Shown one piece after another: positions 1 through 6,116 of a DNA stretch of 10,889 nt. The stretch covers positions 1 through 10,889 of the forward strand of contig JAURLR010000386.1 in the NCBI GenBank assembly GCA_030831135.1, in the 5' to 3' direction. How positions within the stretch are numbered: position 1 is the first letter of the stretch; each line of letters starts with the position of its first letter. The translations under genes and the position numbers were made by a program. This stretch comes from Alphaproteobacteria bacterium. GTDB taxonomy: Bacteria; Pseudomonadota; Alphaproteobacteria; UBA6615. The notes below the pieces were generated by a model. That model ran no database searches and was not told the origin of the DNA. It was given only the letters and a program-made list of their open reading frames with translations.

Positions 1-193
1 AGATGACCGCGACCATGTCGCCCGCAGAACTGACCAGCCCATCGCGTTGCCAGGCACCGTCCTGGCCGCTGCCACCCTGCGCCTGCAGGATCGTATAGCT
101 ATGGACGCCGGAACGGTCGAGGGCATCGGTCAGACGCTGCAGGATCGGCCGTTCAATGATGATCTCGATGCGCTTTTTCTTGTGGAGCTGCAT
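1..193 (-). CDS. SbtB-like PII signalling protein (3' end cut by window edge)
   Basis: This is the N-terminal 64 residues of a PII-superfamily protein, starting at the ATG read from 193 and running off the left edge. The opening KKKRIEIIIER is the first beta strand of the ferredoxin-like PII fold. The following helix and second strand (about residues 16-38, ending HSYTILQAQGG) match the layout of SbtB, the PII-like partner of the bicarbonate transporter SbtA. A Gly/Ser/Gln-rich stretch at 40-57 sits where the T-loop should be. In cyanobacteria SbtB binds adenine nucleotides, including cAMP, and inhibits SbtA at the membrane. The gene lies 27 bp downstream of the sbtA homologue on the same strand, so the two are probably cotranscribed. 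No clear Shine-Dalgarno site precedes the ATG, so translation may be coupled to sbtA. The call rests partly on this neighbour; the missing C-terminus prevents checking nucleotide-binding residues and any redox C-terminal motif. Confidence 0.8.
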   Translation of the reverse strand, partial: MQLHKKKRIEIIIERPILQRLTDALDRSGVHSYTILQAQGGSGQDGAWQRDGLVSSAGDMVAVI

Positions 194-220
194 GGTCCGA
201 AGTCTTTCGTGGATGGCCGG

Positions 221-1210
221 TCAGGTGACCGCGCCGGCCATGGCGGCATAAAGCGGGATGCCGATGGCCAAGTTGAACGGGAAGGTAATACCCAGAGACA
301 TGGTTGCATAGATTGCCGGTTTCGCTTCGGGCAGTGCGATACGCATCGCGGCGGGTACGGCAATGTAGGAGGCGCTGGCCGCCAGAGTGATCAGCAGGGC
401 ACCGCTTCCTGTCGACAGGTCGAGCAGGACCACGACCCCGAGCGCGATGGTCGCAGAGATCAGTGGCATGTAGGTGCCGAACAGGATGGTGCGCAGGCCC
501 ATCAGGCGAAGGCTTGAACGCAAGCCGCGACCGGCAATCAGCCCCATATCGAGCAGGAACAGCGCCAGCACACCCTTGAAGGGATCGACGACGAAGGGGG
601 CCATGGTTACCAGGCCTTCCTCGCCGGTGACCCAGCCGATCAGGAAAGCGCCCACCAGCAGGACAATCGAGCCGTTCAACAGAATTTCCCGCATGGAGGG
701 CATTCGACGTTCGCGCCGGTTGTCTTCGACTTCACCTTTGCGGCTGCGTTGCGCGAGCCAGATGCCAGTCAGGATCGCGGGGGCTTCCATGGCGGCGGCA
801 ACCGCGACCAGATAGCCGTCAAAGTCGATGGCCTGACTGCGCAGGAACTCGCTTGCCGCGATGAAGGTCACGATGCTGATCGAACCATAATGTGCGGCCA
901 CGGCGGCTGCATCGATTCGGGGCAGCGGGCTGGCCACGCGCAGGATCGCAAAGGCAATTGCCGGAAGGACAAAGCTGAGCACGATCCCTGCCAGAATCAG
1001 CAGCAGCAGGGTTGAATCCAGCCCGGCCCGCGCGACTTCGGCGCCGCCCTTGAAGCCGATGGCGAGCATCAGATAGAGCGAGAGCGCCTTGGCAAAGGGC
1101 TCGGGAATGTTCAGGTCGGACCGCGCCAGAGCCGCGGCCAGTCCCAGCACGAAAAACAGGACAATCGGGGACAGCAGGTTGGCTGCCAGAATGTTGACGA
1201 TGACATCCAA
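221..1210 (-). CDS. sbtA: SbtA-family sodium-dependent bicarbonate transporter
   Basis: This encodes a 329-residue polytopic inner-membrane protein of the SbtA (formerly DUF897) family, which takes up bicarbonate with sodium. There are two homologous halves of hydrophobic helices separated by a charged cytoplasmic linker at about residues 154-175 (QRSRKGEVEDNRRERR). Family landmarks are IGFKGGAE (51-58), HYGSISIVTF (107-116), MEAPAI (141-146) and, in the second half, ASASYIAVPAAMRIALPEAK (278-297) followed by LGITFPFNLAIGIPLY (306-321). These closely resemble cyanobacterial SbtA, which is somewhat longer. The TTG start was chosen because GGAAGGA lies 9 nt upstream and the family N-terminus begins right there; the open frame extends further upstream but that part does not look like protein. 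The SbtB-like gene follows directly. No carboxysome or RuBisCO gene is visible, so the carbon may feed anaplerotic carboxylases (inference). Transport of another small anion cannot be excluded. Confidence 0.9.
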   Translation of the reverse strand: MDVIVNILAANLLSPIVLFFVLGLAAALARSDLNIPEPFAKALSLYLMLAIGFKGGAEVARAGLDSTLLLLILAGIVLSFVLPAIAFAILRVASPLPRIDAAAVAAHYGSISIVTFIAASEFLRSQAIDFDGYLVAVAAAMEAPAILTGIWLAQRSRKGEVEDNRRERRMPSMREILLNGSIVLLVGAFLIGWVTGEEGLVTMAPFVVDPFKGVLALFLLDMGLIAGRGLRSSLRLMGLRTILFGTYMPLISATIALGVVVLLDLSTGSGALLITLAASASYIAVPAAMRIALPEAKPAIYATMSLGITFPFNLAIGIPLYAAMAGAVT

Positions 1211-1219
1211 GGTGCAGGG

Positions 1220-1226
1220 TCCTTCC
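1220..1226 (-). promoter_or_regulatory. Shine-Dalgarno site deciding the TTG start of sbtA
   Basis: On the minus strand GGAAGGA lies 9 nt before the TTG read from 1210. There is no comparable site at any in-frame ATG or GTG upstream, so it supports the TTG as the real start. Confidence 0.6.
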
Positions 1227-1272
1227 CGGATCTGGGCGGCCGATAGTGTTGCGAAGTGCGCGCGGATTCGCG

Positions 1273-1302
1273 TGTCGATATCCGTGCGGATGTGAAAACA
1301 GG
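1273..1302 (-). promoter_or_regulatory. Tentative promoter-bearing gap upstream of sbtA
   Basis: The 160 bp between the hydrolase stop (1371) and the sbtA start (1210) is long for an internal operon gap. Read on the minus strand, it holds a weak TCGACG box, 17-18 nt, and then CTATATG, which is a poor sigma-70-like match. I see no hairpin with a T-run, so transcription from the hydrolase could also continue into sbtA. Box positions are approximate and the call is weak. Confidence 0.15.
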
Positions 1303-1370
1303 CTCCTTCATATAGCCGAGGATGGCCGGGACCGTCGAGTCTGTGAATGTTCCCGGTTGAGGATCGCGCT

Positions 1371-2366
1371 CTAGTGGTCGGGCAATTTTTCCTTGGGGTC
1401 GCCGACATCCGCGCCTGAGGGCAGCGGCTTTTCCGGGGACTGTATCCACGCCAGCACATCGTGCCAGACGGTTTCGCCCTGCAGGTCCCGCAACAGCATG
1501 TGATAGCCGTTCTCGTAGACGGCGACGCGCCGGGTGCTTCGGGGTGTTTCGGGAAGGGCGTCGAGCATGCGCCGCGCGGCCTCGGGCGGAACAATGTCGT
1601 CATTGGCGCCGAACATGAGCAGAGCCGGCGCTTCAAGGCGCGCGGCGGCGGCCTGCGCTGTGTCCATCAGGTTGACGATCCCCCACATGGCATCGATCCG
1701 CGCGTTCTTGATCACCAGCGGGTCCCGGCCAAGTGCGCGCAGCATCTCGATATTGTCAGATGGATTGCGCTTGATGCCCTGCCCGGAGAGGGAAAGCCAG
1801 GGCATGGTGTGGGCAAAGACCCATAAGGTTGCCGTCTGGTAGGCGGGGATCGTGGCCCGACCCCAGACCGCAGGGGCCACAAGGACAAGCCCATCGACCT
1901 TGAGCGGGTTGGCATCATTGGCGGCCAGCAGCACTGCGCCCCCCATGCTTTCGCCCAGCGCGTAAACCGACAGGCCCGGATAGGCATCCTGAATCGCCGC
2001 GATAGCGCCTTCGGCATCATCGGTGAGCACCTCGCGCCCGGGCCAGACGCCGATCTGGTCGCTGGTGCCGAAACCGCGCTGATCATAGGCGATGGTTGCC
2101 ATGCCATGACCGGCCATCCAGGCCCCGAATTCAGCGAAGGCATTGCTGTAGTCATTGAACCCGTGGAGCGCGAGCAGGACGCCGCGCGGCGTGGTCTTCG
2201 GCGCCCATCGGCGTATCGGGAGTTCGGTCCCGTCGCGCGTGACGTAGTGAGTCTCGGTCAGTTTTGCTGGCATGGGGCTCTGCACGTTGGGGCCGGGGTC
2301 CTGAATTCGGGGCGCGCAGGCAGAGAGAACCGAAAGGGTTGCAATCAGCAGGAAAAACCGCCGCAT
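1371..2366 (-). CDS. Lipoprotein alpha/beta hydrolase (monoacylglycerol lipase/lysophospholipase-like)
   Basis: A 331-residue hydrolase of the serine aminopeptidase S33/Hydrolase_4 group, likely a lysophospholipase or monoacylglycerol lipase. Residues 1-17 form a lipoprotein signal: two arginines, a hydrophobic core and a lipobox LSAC with Cys17 as the lipidated residue, so it should be anchored on the outer face of the inner membrane or in the outer membrane. HGFND (68-72) supplies the oxyanion hole. The nucleophile elbow is GESMGG with Ser140. The acid is most likely Asp256 (GANDDIVP, 253-260) and the base His289 (NGYHML). The triad is complete. The ATG overlaps the stop of the upstream ABC ATPase gene as TAATG, and AAGG lies 4 nt before it, so translation is probably coupled. 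That suggests a shared envelope-lipid or export task with the ATPase (inference). The substrate cannot be read from the sequence. Confidence 0.88.
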   Translation of the reverse strand: MRRFFLLIATLSVLSACAPRIQDPGPNVQSPMPAKLTETHYVTRDGTELPIRRWAPKTTPRGVLLALHGFNDYSNAFAEFGAWMAGHGMATIAYDQRGFGTSDQIGVWPGREVLTDDAEGAIAAIQDAYPGLSVYALGESMGGAVLLAANDANPLKVDGLVLVAPAVWGRATIPAYQTATLWVFAHTMPWLSLSGQGIKRNPSDNIEMLRALGRDPLVIKNARIDAMWGIVNLMDTAQAAAARLEAPALLMFGANDDIVPPEAARRMLDALPETPRSTRRVAVYENGYHMLLRDLQGETVWHDVLAWIQSPEKPLPSGADVGDPKEKLPDH

Positions 2367-3364
2367 TACACCTTGTCCGTCGTCTCGAACCCCGCGGTGT
2401 CGCGGGTCAGTTCCAGGAAGATGTCTTCGAGGTCGGGTTCTTCGGTGGAGATATCAGCGATGGTCAAACCCGCTTCTGCGACCGCAGCAAGAATATCGCG
2501 CACTTCGGTTTCGCGGGTCCGGTAGCGGAAGTTCAGATTGTGATCGTCGGGCAGGTCGACCGTAAACCGGCTCAGGGCACCGGGCAGGGTGTTGAGCGGT
2601 TCGCGAACCTTAATCCGCAATTCCTTGTTGTCGAGTCGTTCCACCAGGGCGCGAGTGTCATCGCAGGCAATGACCTGCCCCTTGTTGATGATGGCGATCC
2701 GGTCACACAGCTCTTCGGCTTCTTCCAGATAATGGGTCGTCAGCACGACCGTGGTGCCGTTGGCGTTGAGTTCCTTCACGAACTCCCACAGGGAGCGCCG
2801 CAATTCGATGTCCACGCCTGCCGTGGGCTCATCGAGAACGAGCACCGGCGGGTTGTGCACCAGCGCCTTGGCGACGAGGAGCCGCCGTCGCATGCCGCCG
2901 GAGAGGGAGCGCGAATAGGCGCGTGCCTTGTCGGCCAGTCCCACCCGTTCGAGAATTTCGGTGGTGCGGCGCTCGGCGGGCGGAACGCCGTAAAACCCGG
3001 CCTGAACTTCCAGCATTTCATAGGGCGTAAAAAACGCATCCAGGTTCAATTCTTGCGGCACCACGCCGATAGCGGCGCGTGCATGTCGCGATTCCCGGTC
3101 AATATCCAGCCCCCAGACCGTAGCCGTTCCCGATGATTTCACGACGAGGCCGGCCAGAATATTGATGAAGGTTGATTTGCCCGCACCGTTGGGGCCCAGC
3201 AATCCGAAAATGCCGCCGCGCGGAATATCGAGATCGACCCCGCGCAGGGCGTGGACTTCGCCGCCCCCGTCGGACCGATAGACCTTGTCCAGGCCGCGTG
3301 CCGAGATGGCCTGCGCGGGCAGGTCGGCGGAATCATGGGATGCGAGGGTCGCTGTGTTGGTCAT
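2366..3364 (-). CDS. ABC transporter ATP-binding protein, ABC-2 exporter type (YadG-like)
   Basis: A 332-residue cytoplasmic ATPase subunit of an exporter. All nucleotide-binding motifs are present: Walker A GPNGAGKST (57-65), Q-loop Gln104, signature LSGGM (154-158), Walker B VLVLDEP (174-180) followed by the D-loop, and the switch His211 (TTHYLEEAEELCD). The extended C-terminal part ending DLEDIFLELT (311-320) is typical of ATPases that partner ABC-2 permeases, such as E. coli YadG. Such genes normally sit beside their permease. Here the downstream neighbour is a lipoprotein hydrolase, and the upstream neighbour is a divergent, unrelated gene, so the permease must be encoded elsewhere. The ATG read from 3364 has no good Shine-Dalgarno site, but no better start lies before the conserved core, which begins near residue 20. 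The substrate is unknown. Confidence 0.9.
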   Translation of the reverse strand: MTNTATLASHDSADLPAQAISARGLDKVYRSDGGGEVHALRGVDLDIPRGGIFGLLGPNGAGKSTFINILAGLVVKSSGTATVWGLDIDRESRHARAAIGVVPQELNLDAFFTPYEMLEVQAGFYGVPPAERRTTEILERVGLADKARAYSRSLSGGMRRRLLVAKALVHNPPVLVLDEPTAGVDIELRRSLWEFVKELNANGTTVVLTTHYLEEAEELCDRIAIINKGQVIACDDTRALVERLDNKELRIKVREPLNTLPGALSRFTVDLPDDHNLNFRYRTRETEVRDILAAVAEAGLTIADISTEEPDLEDIFLELTRDTAGFETTDKV

Positions 3365-3499
3365 GAGGGATGCCGGATGGGGTCTGAAAGCGTTCGGGAA
3401 GATATTGTCGCACGAAAGCGCTTCGCCTATGTATGGCGTCTACGCCAAGGGCACAACCGCCCCCGGCGCCCGAAAGCAGATCGCAGGAGCTCCCTCGCC
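3365..3499. promoter_or_regulatory. Divergent intergenic region between the ABC ATPase and zinc-finger genes
   Basis: This 135-bp gap must hold promoters for both directions. On the plus strand, TTGTCG (3405-3410), a 17-nt spacer and TATGTA (3428-3433) form a weak sigma-70-like pair. A perfect small dyad, GGCGT/ACGCC (3435-3439 and 3442-3446), lies just downstream, and a near-palindrome CGAAAGCGCTTCG (3413-3425) lies between the boxes. Either could be an operator. I cannot name a regulator or pick a convincing minus-strand promoter. Confidence 0.3.
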
Positions 3500-3679
3500 A
3501 TGCAACCGCCCGAGACAATTGAAGTCAACAGCCGTGAACTCGCCTGTGACGGCGGCGGCGCTGCACTGGGACATCCGCGTGTGTTTCTGAACATGGGCAA
3601 GAAGTCGGCAATCGACTGTCCCTATTGCGGGCGGCATTTTGTTCTTTCGGCTGACGCGCCAGCCACCGCCGGGCATTGA
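3500..3679 (+). CDS. zf-CHCC zinc-finger domain protein (NDUFS6-like)
   Basis: A 59-residue protein that is almost entirely one zf-CHCC zinc finger, the domain found in the NDUFS6 (13 kDa) accessory subunit of mitochondrial complex I and in small stand-alone alphaproteobacterial proteins. Ligands are Cys16 (ELACDGG), His25 (LGHPRVFLNM), Cys40 and Cys43 (DCPYCGRHFVL). Spacing and surrounding residues match NDUFS6 well, where the same zinc site is near an interface of complex I. In an alphaproteobacterium the likely role is in complex I assembly or structure, though this is inferred from the family. The ATG is preceded by AGGAG with a 10-nt spacer. The acetyltransferase gene that follows begins at a TTG overlapping this stop codon, so the two are likely cotranscribed. 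Small size is normal for the family. Confidence 0.88.
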   Translation: MQPPETIEVNSRELACDGGGAALGHPRVFLNMGKKSAIDCPYCGRHFVLSADAPATAGH

Positions 3680-4239
3680 CGACTCCGGCCACCGCACTTC
3701 CGGCACCGATAACGACTTCGCGCATGCAGCTTGTGCCCGTCGGTCGTGAGCTTGCGCGTGCATTGCTCACGGATCGCAAGGGCGCGGTCACGCTTGCCGG
3801 GGGCATGATCCATCGGGATTTCCCCGATTCCGATCTCGCCGCGAAACTGCCCGCCTTTGCCCAGCGCCTTGATGATGCGGCCAACCCGGCGCTCGGGCGG
3901 ACAGCGCCCCGGGACCCTGCTGGCTGGGGCCTATGGCTGTTTCGATACAATGTCGAGCGCATGGTGGTCGGGGCTGCATCCTTCACCGGCCCGCCCAATG
4001 CGTCAGGAGAGGTGGAGCTTGGTTACCAGATCGTACCGGCCCATCGCCGGCGCGGCCTGACCGTTGAAGGCTGCCGCGCGCTGATCGACTGGGCCTTTCA
4101 GGACACTGCGACCAGCGCGGTGGTGGCCGATTGCGCGGCGGAGAATGCGGCTTCGATCCGGACGCTGGAGAAGCTGGGGTTCGTGCATGACCGCACGACG
4201 CGCGAACGTCTTTACTGGCGCCGGGCCCGCGCCTTCTAG
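3676..4239 (+). CDS. GNAT-family N-acetyltransferase (RimJ/RimL type)
   Basis: A 187-residue acetyl-CoA-dependent acyltransferase of the Acetyltransf_3/RimL type. The first strand is TTSRMQLVPV (13-22), the usual family opening. The acetyl-CoA-binding motif A is ELGYQIVPAHRRRGLTVEG (114-132), followed by the helix CRALIDWAF. The late motif AENAASIRTLEKLGFVHD (155-172) is characteristic. The pyrophosphate loop reads RRRGLT rather than the commoner RGxGxG/A form, a mild variation. I start it at TTG 3676, which overlaps the TGA of the zinc-finger gene as TTGA. An in-frame stop at 3652 excludes longer forms, and the first ATG (3724) would cut into strand one. Neither start has a good Shine-Dalgarno site, so coupling to the upstream gene is likely. 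The substrate, whether a protein N-terminus or a small molecule, is unknown. Confidence 0.87.
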   Translation: MTTPATALPAPITTSRMQLVPVGRELARALLTDRKGAVTLAGGMIHRDFPDSDLAAKLPAFAQRLDDAANPALGRTAPRDPAGWGLWLFRYNVERMVVGAASFTGPPNASGEVELGYQIVPAHRRRGLTVEGCRALIDWAFQDTATSAVVADCAAENAASIRTLEKLGFVHDRTTRERLYWRRARAF

Positions 4240-4273
4240 TCTATAGTGACCGCCAGACAGGCCGGGGGAACAA

Positions 4274-4903
4274 ATGGCTGACTACACACTCTATGCACAT
4301 CCGCGCTCGGGAAATTCCTACCGGGTGGCATTGATGCTGTCTCTGACCGGCACGCCATTCGATTTCGAGCTTGTGGACTTGATGGATGGCGGCAACCTTG
4401 CGCCGGAGTTCCTGAAGATCAATCCGCTCGGCAAGGTCCCGGCGCTGCGTCACGGCGATCTGGTTTTGCGCCAGAGCCATGATTGCCTGCGCTACCTGAG
4501 CGAACAGAGCGGCCAGTTCGGGCCGGAGGGCTGGGATGAAGAAGCGCGGATCGGTGACTGGATCGGCTTTGCCATCGACTTCTTCGGCTATGGGGTGGCG
4601 CGGATGCGATTCGAGATGAAGTTCGGGGCCGGACCGGGACCGGTCTATGACTTCTTCAAGAAGACCGGCGACCGGGGCCTTGGGGTGATAGAAGCCCATC
4701 TGGCCGAACATGTCTGGCTGGCCTGCGAGCGCCCGACGATTGCCGATATCGCCTGTTTTCCGGTCTCCACCTTCCTGCCTGACGCGGGTTACGACGTGGC
4801 GAAATACCCCAACATCGCCGCCTGGCAGGACCGGTTCCGGGCGCTTCCGGGATTTGCGCTCCAGCTGGACCTGATGCCCCATGACAACTGGCCGCCCAAA
4901 TGA
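4274..4903 (+). CDS. Glutathione S-transferase family protein, first of an overlapping pair
   Basis: A 209-residue cytosolic GST-like protein. The N-terminal thioredoxin-fold domain spans about residues 1-80 and contains a candidate catalytic Ser12 (PRSGNS), NPLGKVPAL with the conserved cis-proline Pro56, and LRQSHDCLRYL (65-75). The usual Glu-Ser pair that holds the glutathione gamma-glutamyl group reads Gln67-Ser68 here. The all-helical C-terminal domain carries the folding motif RPTIADI (153-159) and a terminal FRALPGF. GGGGGA lies 5 nt before the ATG, giving a clear start. The stop overlaps the start of the next GST gene as ATGA, so the two are translated together. GSTs of this kind detoxify electrophiles or act as peroxidases or isomerases; the substrate is not readable. 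A -10-like TATAGT at 4242-4247 has no matching -35 box. Confidence 0.9.
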   Translation: MADYTLYAHPRSGNSYRVALMLSLTGTPFDFELVDLMDGGNLAPEFLKINPLGKVPALRHGDLVLRQSHDCLRYLSEQSGQFGPEGWDEEARIGDWIGFAIDFFGYGVARMRFEMKFGAGPGPVYDFFKKTGDRGLGVIEAHLAEHVWLACERPTIADIACFPVSTFLPDAGYDVAKYPNIAAWQDRFRALPGFALQLDLMPHDNWPPK

Positions 4904-5538
4904 GTGCGGTTGCGCCCCGGCTGATCGGACAGAAGCAGTCCCTCAACACCCACAAGGCGGCCCTGATGCTGGTCATGACCGGCTCGGATTTCACCTTTGA
5001 GCCGATCGACGTGCTCAACGGTGCCCACAAGAGCGCGGACTATGAGGCTCTAAACCCGTTCGGCAGGGTGCCGACCCTGATTGCGGGCGACCTCATCCTG
5101 CGCCAGACCACGACGATCCTGCGCCATCTGGCGCAGCAAACCGGACAATATGGCTGGGCGGATGACCTGGAGAGCTATGACATCGAGAACTGGTTCGGCT
5201 TTGCCACTGACTACCTGTCAGCCGGGCTGGCGCGACTGCGATTCATCAACCGGTTCCTGAACGGGGAGCCGGTGGCGATCAAGGATCACTATCGCCCCAA
5301 CATGCTGCGCGGCCTCGACCTGCTTGACCGGCATCTGCGCGACCACGAATGGCTGGCCTGCGGCCGCCCGACCATCGCGGAATTCGTGGTGCATCCGATG
5401 GTCTTCGTGTGGCCCGATGCGGAAGTCGAGATCGCCGACTGGCCGGCGATTGGCCCCTGGCTGGACCGGTTCCAGGCCTTGCCCGGCTGGCGCGAACCCG
5501 AAGCGATGCTGCTGGAAATGATGGGTGCGCAGGCCTGA
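4900..5538 (+). CDS. Glutathione S-transferase family protein, second of an overlapping pair
   Basis: A 212-residue paralogue of the preceding protein. Shared landmarks in the same order include ALML (21-24), NPFGRVPTL (52-60, cis-proline Pro58), GDLILRQTT (63-71), TGQYG (81-85), WLACGRPTIAEF (151-162) and FQALPGW (191-197). The N-terminal motif is GQKQSLNTHKAALML, with Ser14 or neighbours as candidate catalytic residues. The glutathione-contact pair is Gln69-Thr70 rather than Glu-Ser, so both copies deviate at the same Glu. The ATG overlaps the previous stop (ATGA), indicating translational coupling. The shared layout implies an old local duplication, with clear divergence since. Two coupled paralogues could form a heterodimer, since GSTs are dimeric, but this is inference. 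Glutathione use is not certain given the altered contact residues. Confidence 0.88.
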   Translation: MSAVAPRLIGQKQSLNTHKAALMLVMTGSDFTFEPIDVLNGAHKSADYEALNPFGRVPTLIAGDLILRQTTTILRHLAQQTGQYGWADDLESYDIENWFGFATDYLSAGLARLRFINRFLNGEPVAIKDHYRPNMLRGLDLLDRHLRDHEWLACGRPTIAEFVVHPMVFVWPDAEVEIADWPAIGPWLDRFQALPGWREPEAMLLEMMGAQA

Positions 5539-5599
5539 TCTGCGCGTATTGAAGGCATTGTAGACCTTTCATTAAGGCTCGGGTGGCATCTTCCGTGCG

Positions 5600-6052
5600 A
5601 TGAGCGCGAACCCCAAATTCAGAGGCGATCCCGCCGGCGGTGACCCGTTCCTGGAGGATTTCTTCCGGGACCTGTCCCCTGCACTGGCTCGCAGTTTCAC
5701 CGATGAACAGCTGCGCGCGATCAAGATGAGCTTCGGGGCCCGCGAACGCGGGGCCCATACGGTCGATCTTCGCTTCTCGATACCTTTGTTGCGCCGTTAC
5801 GTGGTGCTGCTGATGGGGCGCGAACGCCGGACGGCCAAGCGCCGCCGAAGCGACCGGAGATTCCATCCTGTCGCGACACTCAGCAATGCGATTGCGATGT
5901 CTGCGATGCTGATCGTTGTCGCCGTGCCGATCTTCGTGGCGGGCTACGGCATCAAGTCCTTCATGGGGATCAACATCATGGAAGCTGGCGGCGCCCATGC
6001 GGTTGTCGAGGAACTGCGCCAGAACCTGGTGATCGTTCTCAAGGGCAACTAG
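5600..6052 (+). CDS. Unrecognised single-span membrane protein upstream of polA
   Basis: I do not recognise this 150-residue protein. Residues 1-90 are polar, with an acidic/aromatic start (DPFLEDFFRDL) and the stretch FTDEQLRAIKMSFGARERG. Next comes a strand-like motif, VDLRFSIPLLRRYVVLLMGRE (about 55-75), and a very basic run RRTAKRRRSDRR (76-87). One membrane segment spans about 95-117 and a short tail follows (118-150). The basic run before the hydrophobic segment suggests the N-terminus is cytoplasmic (positive-inside rule). The VDLR-SIP / RxRR pattern looks conserved and I recall similar stretches in other proteobacterial membrane proteins, but I cannot attach a function. The ATG at 5600 is the first start in a clean frame, though it has only a weak, distant GGGTGG upstream. 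It lies 64 bp before polA on the same strand; cotranscription is possible but no functional link is shown. Confidence 0.72.
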   Translation: MSANPKFRGDPAGGDPFLEDFFRDLSPALARSFTDEQLRAIKMSFGARERGAHTVDLRFSIPLLRRYVVLLMGRERRTAKRRRSDRRFHPVATLSNAIAMSAMLIVVAVPIFVAGYGIKSFMGINIMEAGGAHAVVEELRQNLVIVLKGN

Positions 6053-6116
6053 GTTCTTCCAAACCTGTACACAGGGGCGGCTGTTTGGGGCGCGGGATTT
6101 GCGCTAAACCTACGAT

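Noticed and set aside
47..517. A 156-codon plus-strand open frame at the left edge
   Set aside because: It runs antisense to the SbtB-like and SbtA genes and shows no protein-like features.
1211..1636. Upstream extension of the sbtA frame to an ATG at 1636
   Set aside because: The extra residues are Cys-, Pro- and Arg-rich with no membrane character and overlap the hydrolase gene on the same strand in another frame. The TTG at 1210 has the ribosome-binding site and the family N-terminus.
4241..4882. A 213-codon minus-strand open frame over the first GST gene
   Set aside because: The plus-strand frame shows clear GST motifs and a Shine-Dalgarno site; the antisense translation has no domain features.
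6064..6075. CCTGTACACAGG as a possible LexA-type SOS box before polA
   Set aside because: The spacing is too short for an E. coli-type CTGT-N8-ACAG box, and it does not match the alphaproteobacterial GTTC/GAAC-N7-GTTC/GAAC pattern.
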